Assembly: GCA_022376925.1 (NCBI GenBank)
Contig: JAIOJX010000002.1
Coordinates: 64,318,001 to 64,382,000 of the forward strand
Direction of reading: 5' to 3'
Length of the DNA: 64,000 bases
Source of the DNA: Tragulus kanchil
Taxonomy: Eukaryota > Chordata > Mammalia > Artiodactyla > Tragulidae
A program made the translations under genes and the position numbers. The notes beneath the pieces were generated by a model. The model made no database searches and had not been told where the DNA came from. It saw only the letters and a list, made by a program, of their open reading frames with translations. This document shows, piece after piece, positions 32,252-45,167 of the stretch (position 1 is its first letter; each line of letters starts with the position of its first letter).

Positions 32252-32790
32252 AGCCACCCATTTACGTGAAAATATGGAGTAGTGACAGGGCAGGCCAACA
32301 GATGTGGGTGTGTGAGGCAGGCTGGTCACTTTGTTCTAGACTAGGTGAGCTGAGAGTGCAGACCATCCATCCTGCTGCCCGACCCCAACGTGCCACAAAG
32401 TTAGTTGCTCTGAATATGTCCCAGCAGGCAGATGTTGAGAATCACTGAACCCGTGACTTATAAATAGGGGAGATTAACATACAGCTTCCATGTCAGCTCA
32501 AAGAAAGTTATCAGTGTGCATGTGAGTCCCTTGCCGAAGGTAAGGTGCCTAGCCGCGATTGGAGGCCAGGCATGACAACTGCACAAGCAGGCCTGTAGCC
32601 AAGTGTTACCACTGCCATCAGTCTGGTGTGGCCACCCATTCAGTGACCAGAGCCTGGCACTTTCTGCTGGCTCTGCAGTCAAATGGACACACATTGTGGG
32701 AATTGTCAGGGGAGGTGGATTGTGTGTCCGCAGATATGAGCTGTTTTGCAAAGTGAGCATCCTCCTCCCTCAGCTGCCCTCAGGCCACTG
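32252..32790. other. Unassigned GC-richer block, copy 1
   Basis: About 540 bp clearly richer in GC than its surroundings, directly before an antisense L1 3' end. No SINE, LTR ends or coding similarity recognised. A cttataaatagggga motif occurs near 32457. A duplicate lies at 33389-33926. Confidence 0.5.
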
Positions 32791-33386
32791 CAGTCTGGTT
32801 ATCTATTTTAAATATAGAAGTGTGCACAAATCAGTTCCAGACTCCCATTCTATCCGTTTCTTCTAGGTTTGCTCCCTGGTAATCATGTTTGTTCTCTTAA
32901 GTTTCTGAGTCTGTTACTGTTTTGTAAGTAACTTGATTTCTGTTCTTTTTTTTTTAGATTCTGCATATAAACAATATTATTTATTTGTCTTCTCTGTCTG
33001 ACTTATATGATTTAGTGTGATAATCTCCAGGTCCATCCATGTTGCTGCATTTGGCATTATTTCATTCTTTGTAATAACAGAGTAATATTTCCATTGTATA
33101 TATGCACCACATTTTCTTCATTCGTCTTTGATGGACATTTAGGTTGCTTCCATGTCTTGGCTATTGTTAACAGTACTGCAGTGAGCATTGGGGTGGTTGT
33201 ATCTTTTGGAACTATATTTTTCTTTGGATATATGTCCAGAAGTGGGATTGCTAGATAATATAGTAGCTATATTTTTAGTTTTATAAGGAACTTCCATACT
33301 GTTCTCCATACTAGCTGTATGAATTTACGTTCCCACCAACAGTGTAGAAAGGTTCCCTTTTCTCCACTTTCCAGCATTTATTGTTT
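32791..33386 (-). mobile_element. L1 3' end, antisense, copy 1
   Basis: The order ggttatctattttaaatata, aggtccatccatgttgctgc, cattgtatatatgcaccaca, gacatttaggttgcttccat, tatgtccagaagtgggattg and cccaccaacagtgtagaaag is the reverse complement of L1 3' UTR and the ORF2 end. Frames are broken. Confidence 0.88.
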
Positions 33387-33926
33387 TGAGCCACCATTTA
33401 CGTGAAGATATGGAGTAGTGACAGGGCAGGCCAACAGATGTGGGTGTGTGAGGCAGGCTGGTCACTTTGTTCTAGACTAGGTGAGCTGAGAGTGCAGACC
33501 ATCCATCCTGCTGCCCGACCCCAACGTGCCACAAAGTTAGTTGCTCTGAATATGTCCCAGCAGGCAGATGTTGAGAATCACTGAACCCGTGACTTATAAA
33601 TAGGGGAGATTAACATACAGCTTCCATGTCAGCTCAAAGAAAGTTATCAGTGTGCATGTGAGTCCCTTGCCGAAGGTAAGGTGCCTAGCCGCGATTGGAG
33701 GCCAGGCATGACAACTGCACAAGCAGGCCTGTAGCCAAGTGTTACCACTGCCATCAGTCTGGTGTGGCCACCCATTCAGTGACCAGAGCCTGGCACTTTC
33801 TGCTGGCTCTGCAGTCAAATGGACACACATTGTGGGAATTGTCAGGGGAGGTGGATTGTGTGTCCGCAGATATGAGCTGTTTTGCAAAGTGAGCATCCTC
33901 CTCCCTCAGCTGCCCTCAGGCCACTG

Positions 33927-34522
33927 CAGTCTGGTTATCTATTTTAAATATAGAAGTGTGCACAAATCAGTTCCAGACTCCCATTCTATCCGTTTCTTCT
34001 AGGTTTGCTCCCTGGTAATCATGTTTGTTCTCTTAAGTTTCTGAGTCTGTTACTGTTTTGTAAGTAACTTGATTTCTGTTCTTTTTTTTTTAGATTCTGC
34101 ATATAAACAATATTATTTATTTGTCTTCTCTGTCTGACTTATATGATTTAGTGTGATAATCTCCAGGTCCATCCATGTTGCTGCATTTGGCATTATTTCA
34201 TTCTTTGTAATAACAGAGTAATATTTCCATTGTATATATGCACCACATTTTCTTCATTCGTCTTTGATGGACATTTAGGTTGCTTCCATGTCTTGGCTAT
34301 TGTTAACAGTACTGCAGTGAGCATTGGGGTGGTTGTATCTTTTGGAACTATATTTTTCTTTGGATATATGTCCAGAAGTGGGATTGCTAGATAATATAGT
34401 AGCTATATTTTTAGTTTTATAAGGAACTTCCATACTGTTCTCCATACTAGCTGTATGAATTTACGTTCCCACCAACAGTGTAGAAAGGTTCCCTTTTCTC
34501 CACTTTCCAGCATTTATTGTTT
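33927..34522 (-). mobile_element. L1 3' end, antisense, copy 2
   Basis: Duplicate of 32791-33386. The L1 continues at 34870 (gatggacattctcactggtg) beyond an inserted SINE. Confidence 0.88.
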
Positions 34523-34612
34523 ATAGTTTCTTTAATAAAATTATTTTAAATTTTTAATTATTCATTAAATAATGAATGGGATTATGCTGGGACTTTGCTG
34601 ATGCTCATGGGC

Positions 34613-34669
34613 TTTCTCTAGTTTCTCTAGATTCTCTAGTTGTTCTCTAGATTTCTCTAGTTTCTCTAG
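34613..34669. repeat. Six-unit tttctctag minisatellite
   Basis: Six imperfect units of 9-11 bp ending tctctag. The reversed unit (ctagagaaa) is a normal single motif in the CHR SINE, so the array probably grew from the SINE itself. Confidence 0.85.
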
Positions 34670-34869
34670 TTGCTGCAAGTGGGGCCTCTTCTAGTTATGG
34701 GACAGAGTCTTCTTATTGCAGTGGCTTCTCTTTATTTATAGAGAACAGGCTCTAGGGCTTGCGGGCTTAGTTGCCCTGTGGCGTGTGGAATCTTCCTGGA
34801 CCAGGAATCAGAGTTGTGTCCCCGGCATTGGCAAGCAGATTTTTAACCACAAGACCACCAGGGAAGTCC
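34613..34869 (-). mobile_element. CHR-type SINE, antisense, inserted in L1
   Basis: Ends gaccaccagggaagtcc and contains gtgtggaatcttcctggacc and agtggcttctctttatttat, the reversed long CHR element. Its left edge is a run of tctctag repeats. It splits the L1 between 34522 and 34870. Confidence 0.82.
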
Positions 34870-36023
34870 TCTAGATTTTTTTGGTGATGGACATTCTCAC
34901 TGGTGTTGAGGAGATATCTCCCTGTAGTTTTGGTTTGCCTTTCTCTAATAACTAGAATTATTTAGCATCTTTTCATGTATCTCTTGGCTATCTCTGAAGA
35001 AATGTCTGTTTAAATATTCTGCCGATTTTTTTGTTGTTGAGTTTTTTTAAATATTGCTGAGCAATTTGATTATGATGTACCTAGATGTGTTTCGCATACT
35101 TGTTTTCTTTGGGTTCGTTCAGCTTCCTGGATCTTTAGAGTTTTCATCAAATTTGGAGAAATTTTGGCTGTATGTCATCAAATATTTTTTCTCCCCTGTA
35201 CTCTCCTCTTCTTTGGAAATTCCAGCTATGCACGTTTTAGATTGCATGATGTTGTGCTTCATAACTCACTGATACTCTGCTCTTTTTTTTTTTTTTTTCC
35301 CCTTCTTCTCTCCATTCTGGACAAGTTCATTTGTTACATCTTTAACTAAATTTTTTTTTTCTGATACATCTAATTTGGTATTCTATCCAGTGTATTTTTC
35401 ATCTCTAAACTGAGTTGCTTGTCTTCCCTTCCTTACTTACCACACAGAATCTTTCTTCTGTGTTCTAGAATATAGGGACTGTAGTCAGAATGATTCTTTT
35501 AATGCCTTTTTCTACCAATTCTTTTCTTTTTTCCACTTTTGGGTTTGCTTCAGCTAACTGATTTTTATTGATGCTGTGAGCCATTTTTTTCTGGCTTGTT
35601 TGCATGCCTAGTAATTTTTAATTGGATACCAGATACTATGAATTTTATCTTGTTGAGTACTGGATTTTTTTTATTATTTCTATACATATTCTTGCACACT
35701 TTTCTGCAACACAGTTGTTTCTTGAAACAGCTTGATCCTTTCATGGCTTGCTTTTAAGTTTTGTTAGGCAGAAACAGAGCAACTTTTAAATTATTAATTT
35801 TCCCCCTTACTAAGACAGTACTCTTAGATGTATTGAGATGCTGTAAGTTACAAGGTTTTTTGCTCTGGTTGGTGAGAACACCATCTATTTCTGACTCTGT
35901 GAACTCTTGGGATTGTTTTCTCATTTTCTTTTGAGTGCTTTTTTTCCTCATCCTTGGATAGTTGCCATACACATTGATGTCAACCAGTATTCAGATGGAA
36001 GCTGGAGAAGGGACCTCTGTGGC
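34870..36023 (-). mobile_element. L1-like sequence, antisense, copy 1
   Basis: ctctaataactagaattatt and catcttttcatgtatctctt continue the L1 ORF2 end. From about 35057, gcaatttgattatgatgtac and gttcagcttcctggatcttt resemble another reverse-strand L1 segment. Boundaries between the pieces are unclear. Confidence 0.65.
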
Positions 36024-37134
36024 TCTCCTGGTTTGGGGCCTTTTTCTTCTAATAACTAGAATTATTTAGCATCTTTTCATGTATCTCTTGGCTATCTCTG
36101 AAGAAATGTCTGTTTAAATATTCTGCCGATTTTTTTGTTGTTGAGTTTTTTTAAATATTGCTGAGCAATTTGATTATGATGTACCTAGATGTGTTTCGCA
36201 TACTTGTTTTCTTTGGGTTCGTTCAGCTTCCTGGATCTTTAGAGTTTTCATCAAATTTGGAGAAATTTTGGCTGTATGTCATCAAATATTTTTTCTCCCC
36301 TGTACTCTCCTCTTCTTTGGAAATTCCAGCTATGCACGTTTTAGATTGCATGATGTTGTGCTTCATAACTCACTGATACTCTGCTCTTTTTTTTTTTTTT
36401 TTCCCCTTCTTCTCTCCATTCTGGACAAGTTCATTTGTTACATCTTTAACTAAATTTTTTTTTTCTGATACATCTAATTTGGTATTCTATCCAGTGTATT
36501 TTTCATCTCTAAACTGAGTTGCTTGTCTTCCCTTCCTTACTTACCACACAGAATCTTTCTTCTGTGTTCTAGAATATAGGGACTGTAGTCAGAATGATTC
36601 TTTTAATGCCTTTTTCTACCAATTCTTTTCTTTTTTCCACTTTTGGGTTTGCTTCAGCTAACTGATTTTTATTGATGCTGTGAGCCATTTTTTTCTGGCT
36701 TGTTTGCATGCCTAGTAATTTTTAATTGGATACCAGATACTATGAATTTTATCTTGTTGAGTACTGGATTTTTTTTATTATTTCTATACATATTCTTGCA
36801 CACTTTTCTGCAACACAGTTGTTTCTTGGAAACAGCTTGATCCTTTCATGGCTTGCTTTTAAGTTTTGTTAGGCAGAAACAGAGCAACTTTTAAATTATT
36901 AATTTTCCCCCTTACTAAGACAGTACTCTTAGATGTATTGAGATGCTGTAAGTTACAAGGTTTTTTGCTCTGGTTGGTGAGAACACCATCTATTTCTGAC
37001 TCTGTGAACTCTTGGGATTGTTTTCTCATTTTCTTTTGAGTGCTTTTTTTCCTCATCCTTGGATAGTTGCCATACACATTGATGTCAACCAGTATTCAGA
37101 TGGAAGCTGGAGAAGGGACCCTCTGTGGCTCTCC
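34921..37134. repeat. Tandem duplication 13 (34921-36023, 36024-37134)
   Basis: Offset 1104 bp. The start of the downstream unit (36024-36050) is a noisy copy of 34921-34946. One extra G is present near 36829. Confidence 0.9.
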
Positions 37135-37310
37135 ACTGGGGAGTACTCTCTCCTTTCCTGTCTCTGTGACCTGGAAATTCCAGTCAATGTGCTTGGAAGT
37201 TTGTTTGTCTTATGTTTCTCCGTATTCAGCATTTTAGTATCTGAAAAGAGTTATTTCATGTATTTTATGTTCTTTAGTAGTTTTAGGCAGAAATTAGTTC
37301 TTGGCTAGAA
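36024..37310 (-). mobile_element. L1-like sequence, antisense, copy 2 and extension
   Basis: Repeats the previous stretch to 37134 and continues to about 37310 with L1-like T-rich text. There is no intact frame. Confidence 0.55.
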
Positions 37311-37592
37311 GCAAAAATTTAAGAGTCAAAGAAAAAATAAAGTCATTCAGCGTTAGGAATGGCCTGCAGCCTGGTGTCCTTGGAACATTGTCTCTTGATG
37401 TAAGAAAATAAGCAGGAAAAGAATTTCTCACATGCATCATCTTTTCTTCTTACAGGTTGATTGTAGTAAAGACTATTCATGTAAAAATTGTGGAAATTTA
37501 TCGATACTTATTATAATGGTTAAATTACTATGACCTTAAAACTGAAAAATAAAAGAATTAAGTATAAGCTTTTATCTCTGGTAGGATGGGTT
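37311..37592. other. Intron, nothing recognised
   Basis: AT-rich single-copy intron. Confidence 0.5.
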
Positions 37593-39690
37593 CTGAGGTC
37601 AGTGTCTGCTATTTTTTAGTATTTACAGAAATATTGTAAGTGGTAACTTTTCTTTTACAAATAAACTGTATTTCCCAGTAGAAATCATTTCTTCTTGGAA
37701 GATCAGTCAAGTAATTGCACATGAGGAATTGGAAGTTACTAATACTGAAGGGGAGTATGTGCTTAAATTTTCTGTATGTCATTTGGATTTAGAAGATATG
37801 CTAATTGAAAACCTCTTACAATATGCTGTTGCTCCTGAAAATATGTTTGCCTTTGTGGAACAGTATTTAAAAAGAATGAAATATTAATGGTTTAGTATGA
37901 GTTTATGATTTCAGACTCCGTCTTGGCCACATAAACTTGAGAGACTACTTTCTGAAGAGATTTTTGTAAATTTTGCATTGTAGTGTTTCTCATGGTTATC
38001 TCGGTTGATGGAGACGCTTAACATCAAATAGAATACCTCAAAGAACTTCAGATAGAGGCAGAGTGAAAGAAAGTTGAAGAACGTATCAGTGCCTCATTCA
38101 ATAGTAGTTAGTAAGAGTGAATTCCTGGAATATAACTTTAGCAGACTGATCATTCCATTGTTAAAATATTAGAGCCTTGTAATGCAGGTGGAAACATAGT
38201 TTTGAGAGGCTTTTCCAGTGGTTTCTATAATTACACTACAAAGATTATAGTATTCATAAGTGATTTAAAGCATTATTATTCCACTGGGCTTTATTATACC
38301 CAGTAATCATTCTTTAATGAAAATCCTCTAAAGCTAAAGATGTAGTGCTGTCCTTTGTGAAGTAAATATTATATCACTATATAAAACTAATGCTCAGATG
38401 AAGGTTATGAAGTCAAGAATGATCTGAAGTCTTTGAGGGAACCTGAAGCTGGCTTTCCTTAATCCTTCCTGATTGCTTGATTTCATATCTCATACAACTT
38501 GCTTGTGGAAGGGGTGAGATAGAGGAAGGTATTAGAGATTGGAAATCTATGGCTATTTATTTTTGGATTATCCCCGGCAGGATAAATGTCCCTATGGCAT
38601 ATTTTTCATCACTTGCTTTATGTGGAAAAAAGGCTATATAAGTATTACGAATATTGTAATTTTTGGTAACTGAGGTCAGTGTCTGCTATTTTTTAGTATT
38701 TACAGAAATATTGTAAGTGGTAACTTTTCTTTTACAAATAAACTGTATTTCCCAGTAGAAATCATTTCTTCTTGGAAGATCAGTCAAGTAATTGCACATG
38801 AGGAATTGGAAGTTACTAATACTGAAGGGGAGTATGTGCTTAAATTTTCTGTATGTCATTTGGATTTAGAAGATATGCTAATTGAAAACCTCTTACAATA
38901 TGCTGTTGCTCCTGAAAATATGTTTGCCTTTGTGGAACAGTATTTAAAAAGAATGAAATATTAATGGTTTAGTATGAGTTTATGATTTCAGACTCCGTCT
39001 TGGCCACATAAACTTGAGAGACTACTTTCTGAAGAGATTTTTGTAAATTTTGCATTGTAGTGTTTCTCATGGTTATCTCGGTTGATGGAGACGCTTAACA
39101 TCAAATAGAATACCTCAAAGAACTTCAGATAGAGGCAGAGTGAAAGAAAGTTGAAGAACGTATCAGTGCCTCATTCAATAGTAGTTAGTAAGAGTGAATT
39201 CCTGGAATATAACTTTAGCAGACTGATCATTCCATTGTTAAAATATTAGAGCCTTGTAATGCAGGTGGAAACATAGTTTTGAGAGGCTTTTCCAGTGGTT
39301 TCTATAATTACACTACAAAGATTATAGTATTCATAAGTGATTTAAAGCATTATTATTCCACTGGGCTTTATTATACCCAGTAATCATTCTTTAATGAAAA
39401 TCCTCTAAAGCTAAAGATGTAGTGCTGTCCTTTGTGAAGTAAATATTATATCACTATATAAAACTAATGCTCAGATGAAGGTTATGAAGTCAAGAATGAT
39501 CTGAAGTCTTTGAGGGAACCTGAAGCTGGCTTTTCTTAATCCTTCCTGATTGCTTGATTTCATATCTCATACAACTTGCTTGTGGAAGGGGTGAGATAGA
39601 GGAAGGTATTAGAGATTGGAAATCTATGGCTATTTATTTTTGGATTATCCCCGGCAGGATAAATGTCCCTATGGCATATTTTTTCATCAT
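37593..39690. repeat. Tandem duplication 14 (37593-38611, 38670-39690)
   Basis: Offset 1077 bp. A 58-bp stretch (38612-38669) separates the units and matches neither edge in an obvious way. A C/T difference is seen near 38455 versus 39534. Confidence 0.9.
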
Positions 39691-40191
39691 TCATTGACTT
39701 GAATTGGCATGTGATCCATGAATACAAACTAATGGATATGAATCTGTTTAGCATATTGATCAAAAAATGATTAGGCTGTGGAGGTCCATGGTCTGAACTA
39801 GAAGAAAATGCTAGTCCGAGTTTAAGATTGATTCTGTTTCCCCCACTAAAAGGCACACACACACACACACACACATACATACATTCTTCTTTCTAATATT
39901 ACATGCAGTTACTGTAAACAATCAGCATATTTTATAATCTCAAACATTGGCAGTAGCTTTTTCTACTTGTGATTGGGTGACCATTCACCTATTCACCATT
40001 CACTAAAATGGGTGACCATTTTTAGTAGAGTTTTTCTTTTTTACTCTTTTATTTCTAAAGTTAGTGCCTGTCATAAGTTTTATATTCTTAAAGTTAAATC
40101 AGGTAAATTCAGAGAGTTGAATATGTAATTGGAAGGAGGGTGTGCTACTAAATCAAGCAGAATTTGTTTCTTTAATATTTTAATAACTTTA
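39691..40191. other. Intron with a CA microsatellite
   Basis: A CA run at about 39854-39873 and a short ttcaccat repeat near 39980-40020. Nothing else recognised. Confidence 0.7.
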
Positions 40192-42410
40192 GAAAAAAAG
40201 ACAACTTGAAAGTAATTATTTGGTTTATTTTTAGAATTCTGTCTGGCTCTTTATTTTTTATTCTTAAAAGATGTAGGGGAATGGAAGTTTGAAAATGGGA
40301 TTAAGAAAGACTGTGTATATAATTGTGTCAACTTAAAAAAAGTACACAACATACACAGCACCTCAGGTGGCTCTGAGAAAGTATTCCAGAGAGGTAAGGG
40401 GGAAGGACAATATATGTGTGATTTTGGTGAAGGGGGTACGTGCCATCAAGCACCTATTTTTTGTAGGAAGTTTCTGCAGGTCTTATGAAGCTTCTGCCAG
40501 TCACAGGAAACGATTGTCATCATGAAGGATTTTAGTGCTTTTCTATATATGAGGAGATATAAGAATTAGGCTCATACAATCAGCTCCTGAGAATATCTAG
40601 CTATCTGAAGACCTGTCCTACCAGTTTTCCCAGGGGATAGAGTGCCACATTTCTGCTCTCCACCCTAAACTCCTTCAGAGGGGTTTTGAAGGTCAGCAGC
40701 ACAGCAGCTCATGATTTAGTCTTTGTAGAGGTAGAGGTAGATGACAAGCACCTATGGCAAGCGTCAATTTGTAGTTGACGGGGCCCCCTCATGGTCATAA
40801 ATTCAGCCAAACTTTGGGAGGCATTTCATGACTTTTTAGTCCCACGTAGCTAGGAAGGCTTACTCTTAGGTGAAAATTTTGCTGATAGGCTACTCAGTGT
40901 GCTATTACTGGATTAGATCTTAATAGTCAAAGATCTATAGACACCTGTCTTCTAGTTATGGCACAGAAAAGTATTTCCTCTTGTATCTTTCTGTGGCTAG
41001 AATTACACTATTAACTATCATTGATCCCGTACAGAACTATATATTTGATCAGCTACTTCACATGGCCTAGTCATTATTTTCATGGGAGGTTAAATCACAC
41101 ATTTGGTAATGTAAGAAACAAGTCTTGTAAAACAGGCTAAGTACAAATAACATAGCAAGCAATATTATTCTTACTAAGAATTAAGCCGGGAACTTCCATT
41201 AGGTATAACCCAGTGTCTTCTCAGATCATCTTAGTCTGTTCTGTACTAATCTTTATCTTTCACAAATTACATATTGGCACTGCCCATAGAGTCTTCTATT
41301 CTTAATTTAAGAAAAAAGACAACTTGAAAGTAATTATTTGGTTTATTTTTAGAATTCTGTCTGGCTCTTTATTTTTTATTCTTAAAAGATGTAGGGGAAT
41401 GGAAGTTTGAAAATGGGATTAAGAAAGACTGTGTATATAATTGTGTCAACTTAAAAAAAGTACACAACATACACAGCACCTCAGGTGGCTCTGAGAAAGT
41501 ATTCCAGAGAGGTAAGGGGGAAGGACAATATATGTGTGATTTTGGTGAAGGGGGTACGTGCCATCAAGCACCTATTTTTTGTAGGAAGTTTCTGCAGGTC
41601 TTATGAAGCTTCTGCCAGTCACAGGAAACGATTGTCATCATGAAGGATTTTAGTGCTTTTCTATATATGAGGAGATATAAGAATTAGGCTCATACAATCA
41701 GCTCCTGAGAATATCTAGCTATCTGAAGACCTGTCCTACCAGTTTTCCCAGGGGATAGAGTGCCACATTTCTGCTCTCCACCCTAAACTCCTTCAGAGGG
41801 GTTTTGAAGGTCAGCAGCACAGCAGCTCATGATTTAGTCTTTGTAGAGGTAGAGGTAGATGACAAGCACCTATGGCAAGCGTCAATTTGTAGTTGACGGG
41901 GCCCCCTCATGGTCATAAATTCAGCCAAACTTTGGGAGGCATTTCATGACTTTTTAGTCCCACGTAGCTAGGAAGGCTTACTCTTAGGTGAAAATTTTGC
42001 TGATAGGCTACTCAGTGTGCTATTACTGGATTAGATCTTAATAGTCAAAGATCTATAGACACCTGTCTTCTAGTTATGGCACAGAAAAGTATTTCCTCTT
42101 GTATCTTTCTGTGGCTAGAATTACACTATTAACTATCATTGATCCCGTACAGAACTATATATTTGATCAGCTACTTCACATGGCCTAGTCATTATTTTCA
42201 TGGGAGGTTAAATCACACATTTGGTAATGTAAGAAACAAGTCTTGTAAAACAGGCTAAGTACAAATAACATAGCAAGCAATATTATTCTTACTAAGAATT
42301 AAGCCGGGAACTTCCATTAGGTATAACCCAGTGTCTTCTCAGATCATCTTAGTCTGTTCTGTACTAATCTTTATCTTTCACAAAAATTACATATTGGCAC
42401 TGCCCATAGG
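40192..42410. repeat. Tandem duplication 15 (40192-41290, 41312-42410)
   Basis: Offset 1118 bp. The 21-bp junction 41291-41311 looks like a shortened copy of the sequence before 40192. An A-run differs in length near 41268 versus 42382. Confidence 0.91.
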
Positions 42411-42694
42411 CTTCCAGTCCAATTTCCTAGTGTTACTTTTAGTATAATTTAATTTTTCTCAAGAAAAAAGGGGGACTTTAAATCTGAAATGATCAGACTG
42501 ATGTTAACCTCATAAATCCATCCCATAACTGTGGGAGGTTATAACTGTGGGAGGTTTTTTTTCCCTTGGCTGAGTTTTTGCTTGTTGCACTGATTGAGCT
42601 TGAGTAATTTAGAAGAAAAAAGCATATTATGACCAGGATCAGAGCAGGCATCATTAATTGGCCAGATGAGAGAATGCCACCTAGTAATAGTGAA

Positions 42695-42762
42695 TCACGT
42701 CATTGTATGCAGAAACTAAAACAATATTGTAAATCAATAATACTTCAATAAAATAAATAAAT
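42695..42762 (+). mobile_element. L1 3' tail, sense, copy 1
   Basis: acaatattgtaaatcaataa followed by tacttcaataaaataaataa is the usual terminal sequence of artiodactyl L1. Duplicate at about 43813-43880. Confidence 0.6.
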
Positions 42763-42984
42763 GGATAAATAATATGGGATAAAGAAATATTTGGTACTTG
42801 AGTTGGAATGATTAATATTTGTAACTCAAATATGGAAATATTATAGCAGAATACATGGACTAAATGGATTTTGGATCTTGGTCCTGACACTTGTCATTAT
42901 TTATACCAAATTGCCTATCCTTTCTTAATTGTAATTTTCCAACATGTGTTCTCAGCTTGGAGCTGTAATTGTGATGAGAAAATG

Positions 42985-43007
42985 AAATATATATATATAT
43001 ATATATA
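42985..43007. repeat. AT microsatellite
   Basis: Short AT run, repeated at about 44105-44125 through duplication 16. Confidence 0.85.
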
Positions 43008-44223
43008 AAGCATGGTATGTGCAAAGTATTTGATAAATATTAGCTAATGTTAGTGGGATCAGCTCCTTCAGTACTTCAGTTTGCTCATTTATAAGAGATT
43101 GCTTAGGTGAAAATTTTGCTGATAGGCTACTCAGTGTGCTATTACTGGATTAGATCTTAATAGTCAAAGATCTATAGACACCTGTCTTCTAGTTATGGCA
43201 CAGAAAAGTATTTCCTCTTGTATCTTTCTGTGGCTAGAATTACACTATTAACTATCATTGATCCCGTACAGAACTATATATTTGATCAGCTACTTCACAT
43301 GGCCTAGTCATTATTTTCATGGGAGGTTAAATCACACATTTGGTAATGTAAGAAACAAGTCTTGTAAAACAGGCTAAGTACAAATAACATAGCAAGCAAT
43401 ATTATTCTTACTAAGAATTAAGCCGGGAACTTCCATTAGGTATAACCCAGTGTCTTCTCAGATCATCTTAGTCTGTTCTGTACTAATCTTTATCTTTCAC
43501 AAAAATTACATATTGGCACTGCCCATAGGCTTCCAGTCCAATTTCCTAGTGTTACTTTTAGTATAATTTAATTTTTCTCAAGAAAAAGGGAGACTTTAAA
43601 TCTGAAATGATCAGACTGATGTTAACCTCATAAATCCATCCCATAACTGTGGGAGGTTATAACTGTGGGAGGTTTTTTTTCCCTTGGCTGAGTTTTTGCT
43701 TGTTGCACTGATTGAGCTTGAGTAATTTAGAAGAAAAAAGCATATTATGACCAGGATCAGAGCAGGCATCATTAATTGGCCAGATGAGAGAATGCCACCT
43801 AGTAATAGTGAATCACGTCATTGTATGCAGAAACTAAAACAATATTGTAAATCAATAATACTTCAATAAAATAAATAAATGGATAAATAATATGGGATAA
43901 AGAAATATTTGGTACTTGAGTTGGAATGATTAATATTTGTAACTCAAATATGGAAATATTATAGCAGAATACATGGACTAAATGGATTTTGGATCTTGGT
44001 CCTGACACTTGTCATTATTTATACCAAATTGCCTATCCTTTCTTAATTGTAATTTTCCAACATGTGTTCTCAGCTTGGAGCTGTAATTGTGATGAGAAAA
44101 TGAAATATATATATATATATATATAAAGCATGGTATGTGCAAAGTATTTGATAAATATTAGCTAATGTTAGTGGGATCAGCTCCTTCAGTACTTCAGTTT
44201 GCTCATTTATAAGATGAGATGGT

Positions 44224-44503
44224 GGGCTTCCCTGGTGGTCCAGTGGATAGAGTCTGCCTTGCAGCGCAAGGGGGCACTGGTTAGATCCCTGGCCCGGGAA
44301 GATCCCACATGCCGCTAAACAACTGGACCGGTGTGTCCAATTATGAGCCAGTGCTCAGGAGCGCATGCGCCTAGAGCTGGTGCTCTGCAATGAGAGGCCA
44401 CTGCAGTTGGAGGGCCACACAGGCCGAAGAATAAGGATGGATGAAAAATAAATGAATGAAAAAATCAATGAAAAAAAAGAGGCCAAAATTAAAAAAAAAA
44501 AAT
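44224..44503 (+). mobile_element. CHR-variant SINE, first of three
   Basis: gggcttccctggtggtccag to agaggccaaaatt plus an A tail. The target-site duplication agatgagatggtg is at 44211 and 44504. Confidence 0.9.
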
Positions 44504-45167
44504 AGATGAGATGGTGGTGGGATTCTTTTTAATTGTATCACTGTTTGTATATATTTATTTAAAATGTCAGCTTTTCATGATTTAAAAAAGTAAGTACTGT
44601 GTGTCTTAGAAGTCATAGAAATCTGGCTTCCTTGGTGGTCCAGTGGGTAAAGAGTTCACCTTGCAGTGCAAGGGGCACCAGTTTGATCCCTGTCCTCTGA
44701 AGATCCCACATGCAGCAGAGCGACTGGACCAGTGTGTCCAATTAGGAACCAGCACTCTGGAGCGCATGCGCCTAGAGCTGGTGCTCTGCAATGAGAGGCC
44801 ACTGCAGTTGGAGGGCCACACAGGCCGAAGAATAAGGATGGATGAAAAATAAATGAATGAAAAAATCAATGAAAAAAAAGAGGCCAAAATTAAAAAAAAA
44901 AAATAGATGAGATGGTGGTGGGATTCTTTTTAATTGTATCACTGTTTGTATATATTTATTTAAAATGTCAGCTTTTCATGATTTAAAAAAGTAAGTACTG
45001 TGTGTCTTAGAAGTCATAGAAATCTGGCTTCCTTGGTGGTCCAGTGGGTAAAGAGTTCACCTTGCAGTGCAAGGGGCACCAGTTTGATCCCTGTCCTCTG
45101 AAGATCCCACATGCAGCAGAGCGACTGGACCAGTGTGTCCAATTAGGAACCAGCACTCTGGAGCGCA
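44360..45167. repeat. 401-bp tandem duplication between SINEs (44360-44760, 44761-45167)
   Basis: Offset 401 bp. Both breakpoints fall at the same place (ggagcgcatg) in two different SINEs, so the middle SINE has the 5' half of one and the 3' half of the other. This is the form expected from recombination, or a wrong assembly path, between two SINE copies. Confidence 0.9.
44625..44904 (+). mobile_element. Chimeric CHR-variant SINE, middle of three
   Basis: The 5' half (to ggagcgcatg near 44768) matches the third SINE and the 3' half matches the first. It has no matching target-site duplication of its own, as expected for a recombinant or misassembled copy. Confidence 0.88.

Larger units (their letters stand above)
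32252..34522. repeat. Tandem duplication 12 (32252-33388, 33389-34522)
   Basis: Offset 1136 bp. Each unit holds a GC-richer segment of unknown origin followed by an antisense L1 3' end. Confidence 0.92.
41983..44217. repeat. Tandem duplication 16 (41983-43101, 43102-44217)
   Basis: Offset 1116-1119 bp. It overlaps duplication 15, so about 430 bp occur three times. Differences include an A/G run near 42464 versus 43583. Confidence 0.91.

Noticed and set aside
32266..32866. Several open frames in the GC-richer block
   Set aside because: Different frames and strands overlap without codon bias or recognisable domains. The block itself is unassigned, so I list it only as DNA.
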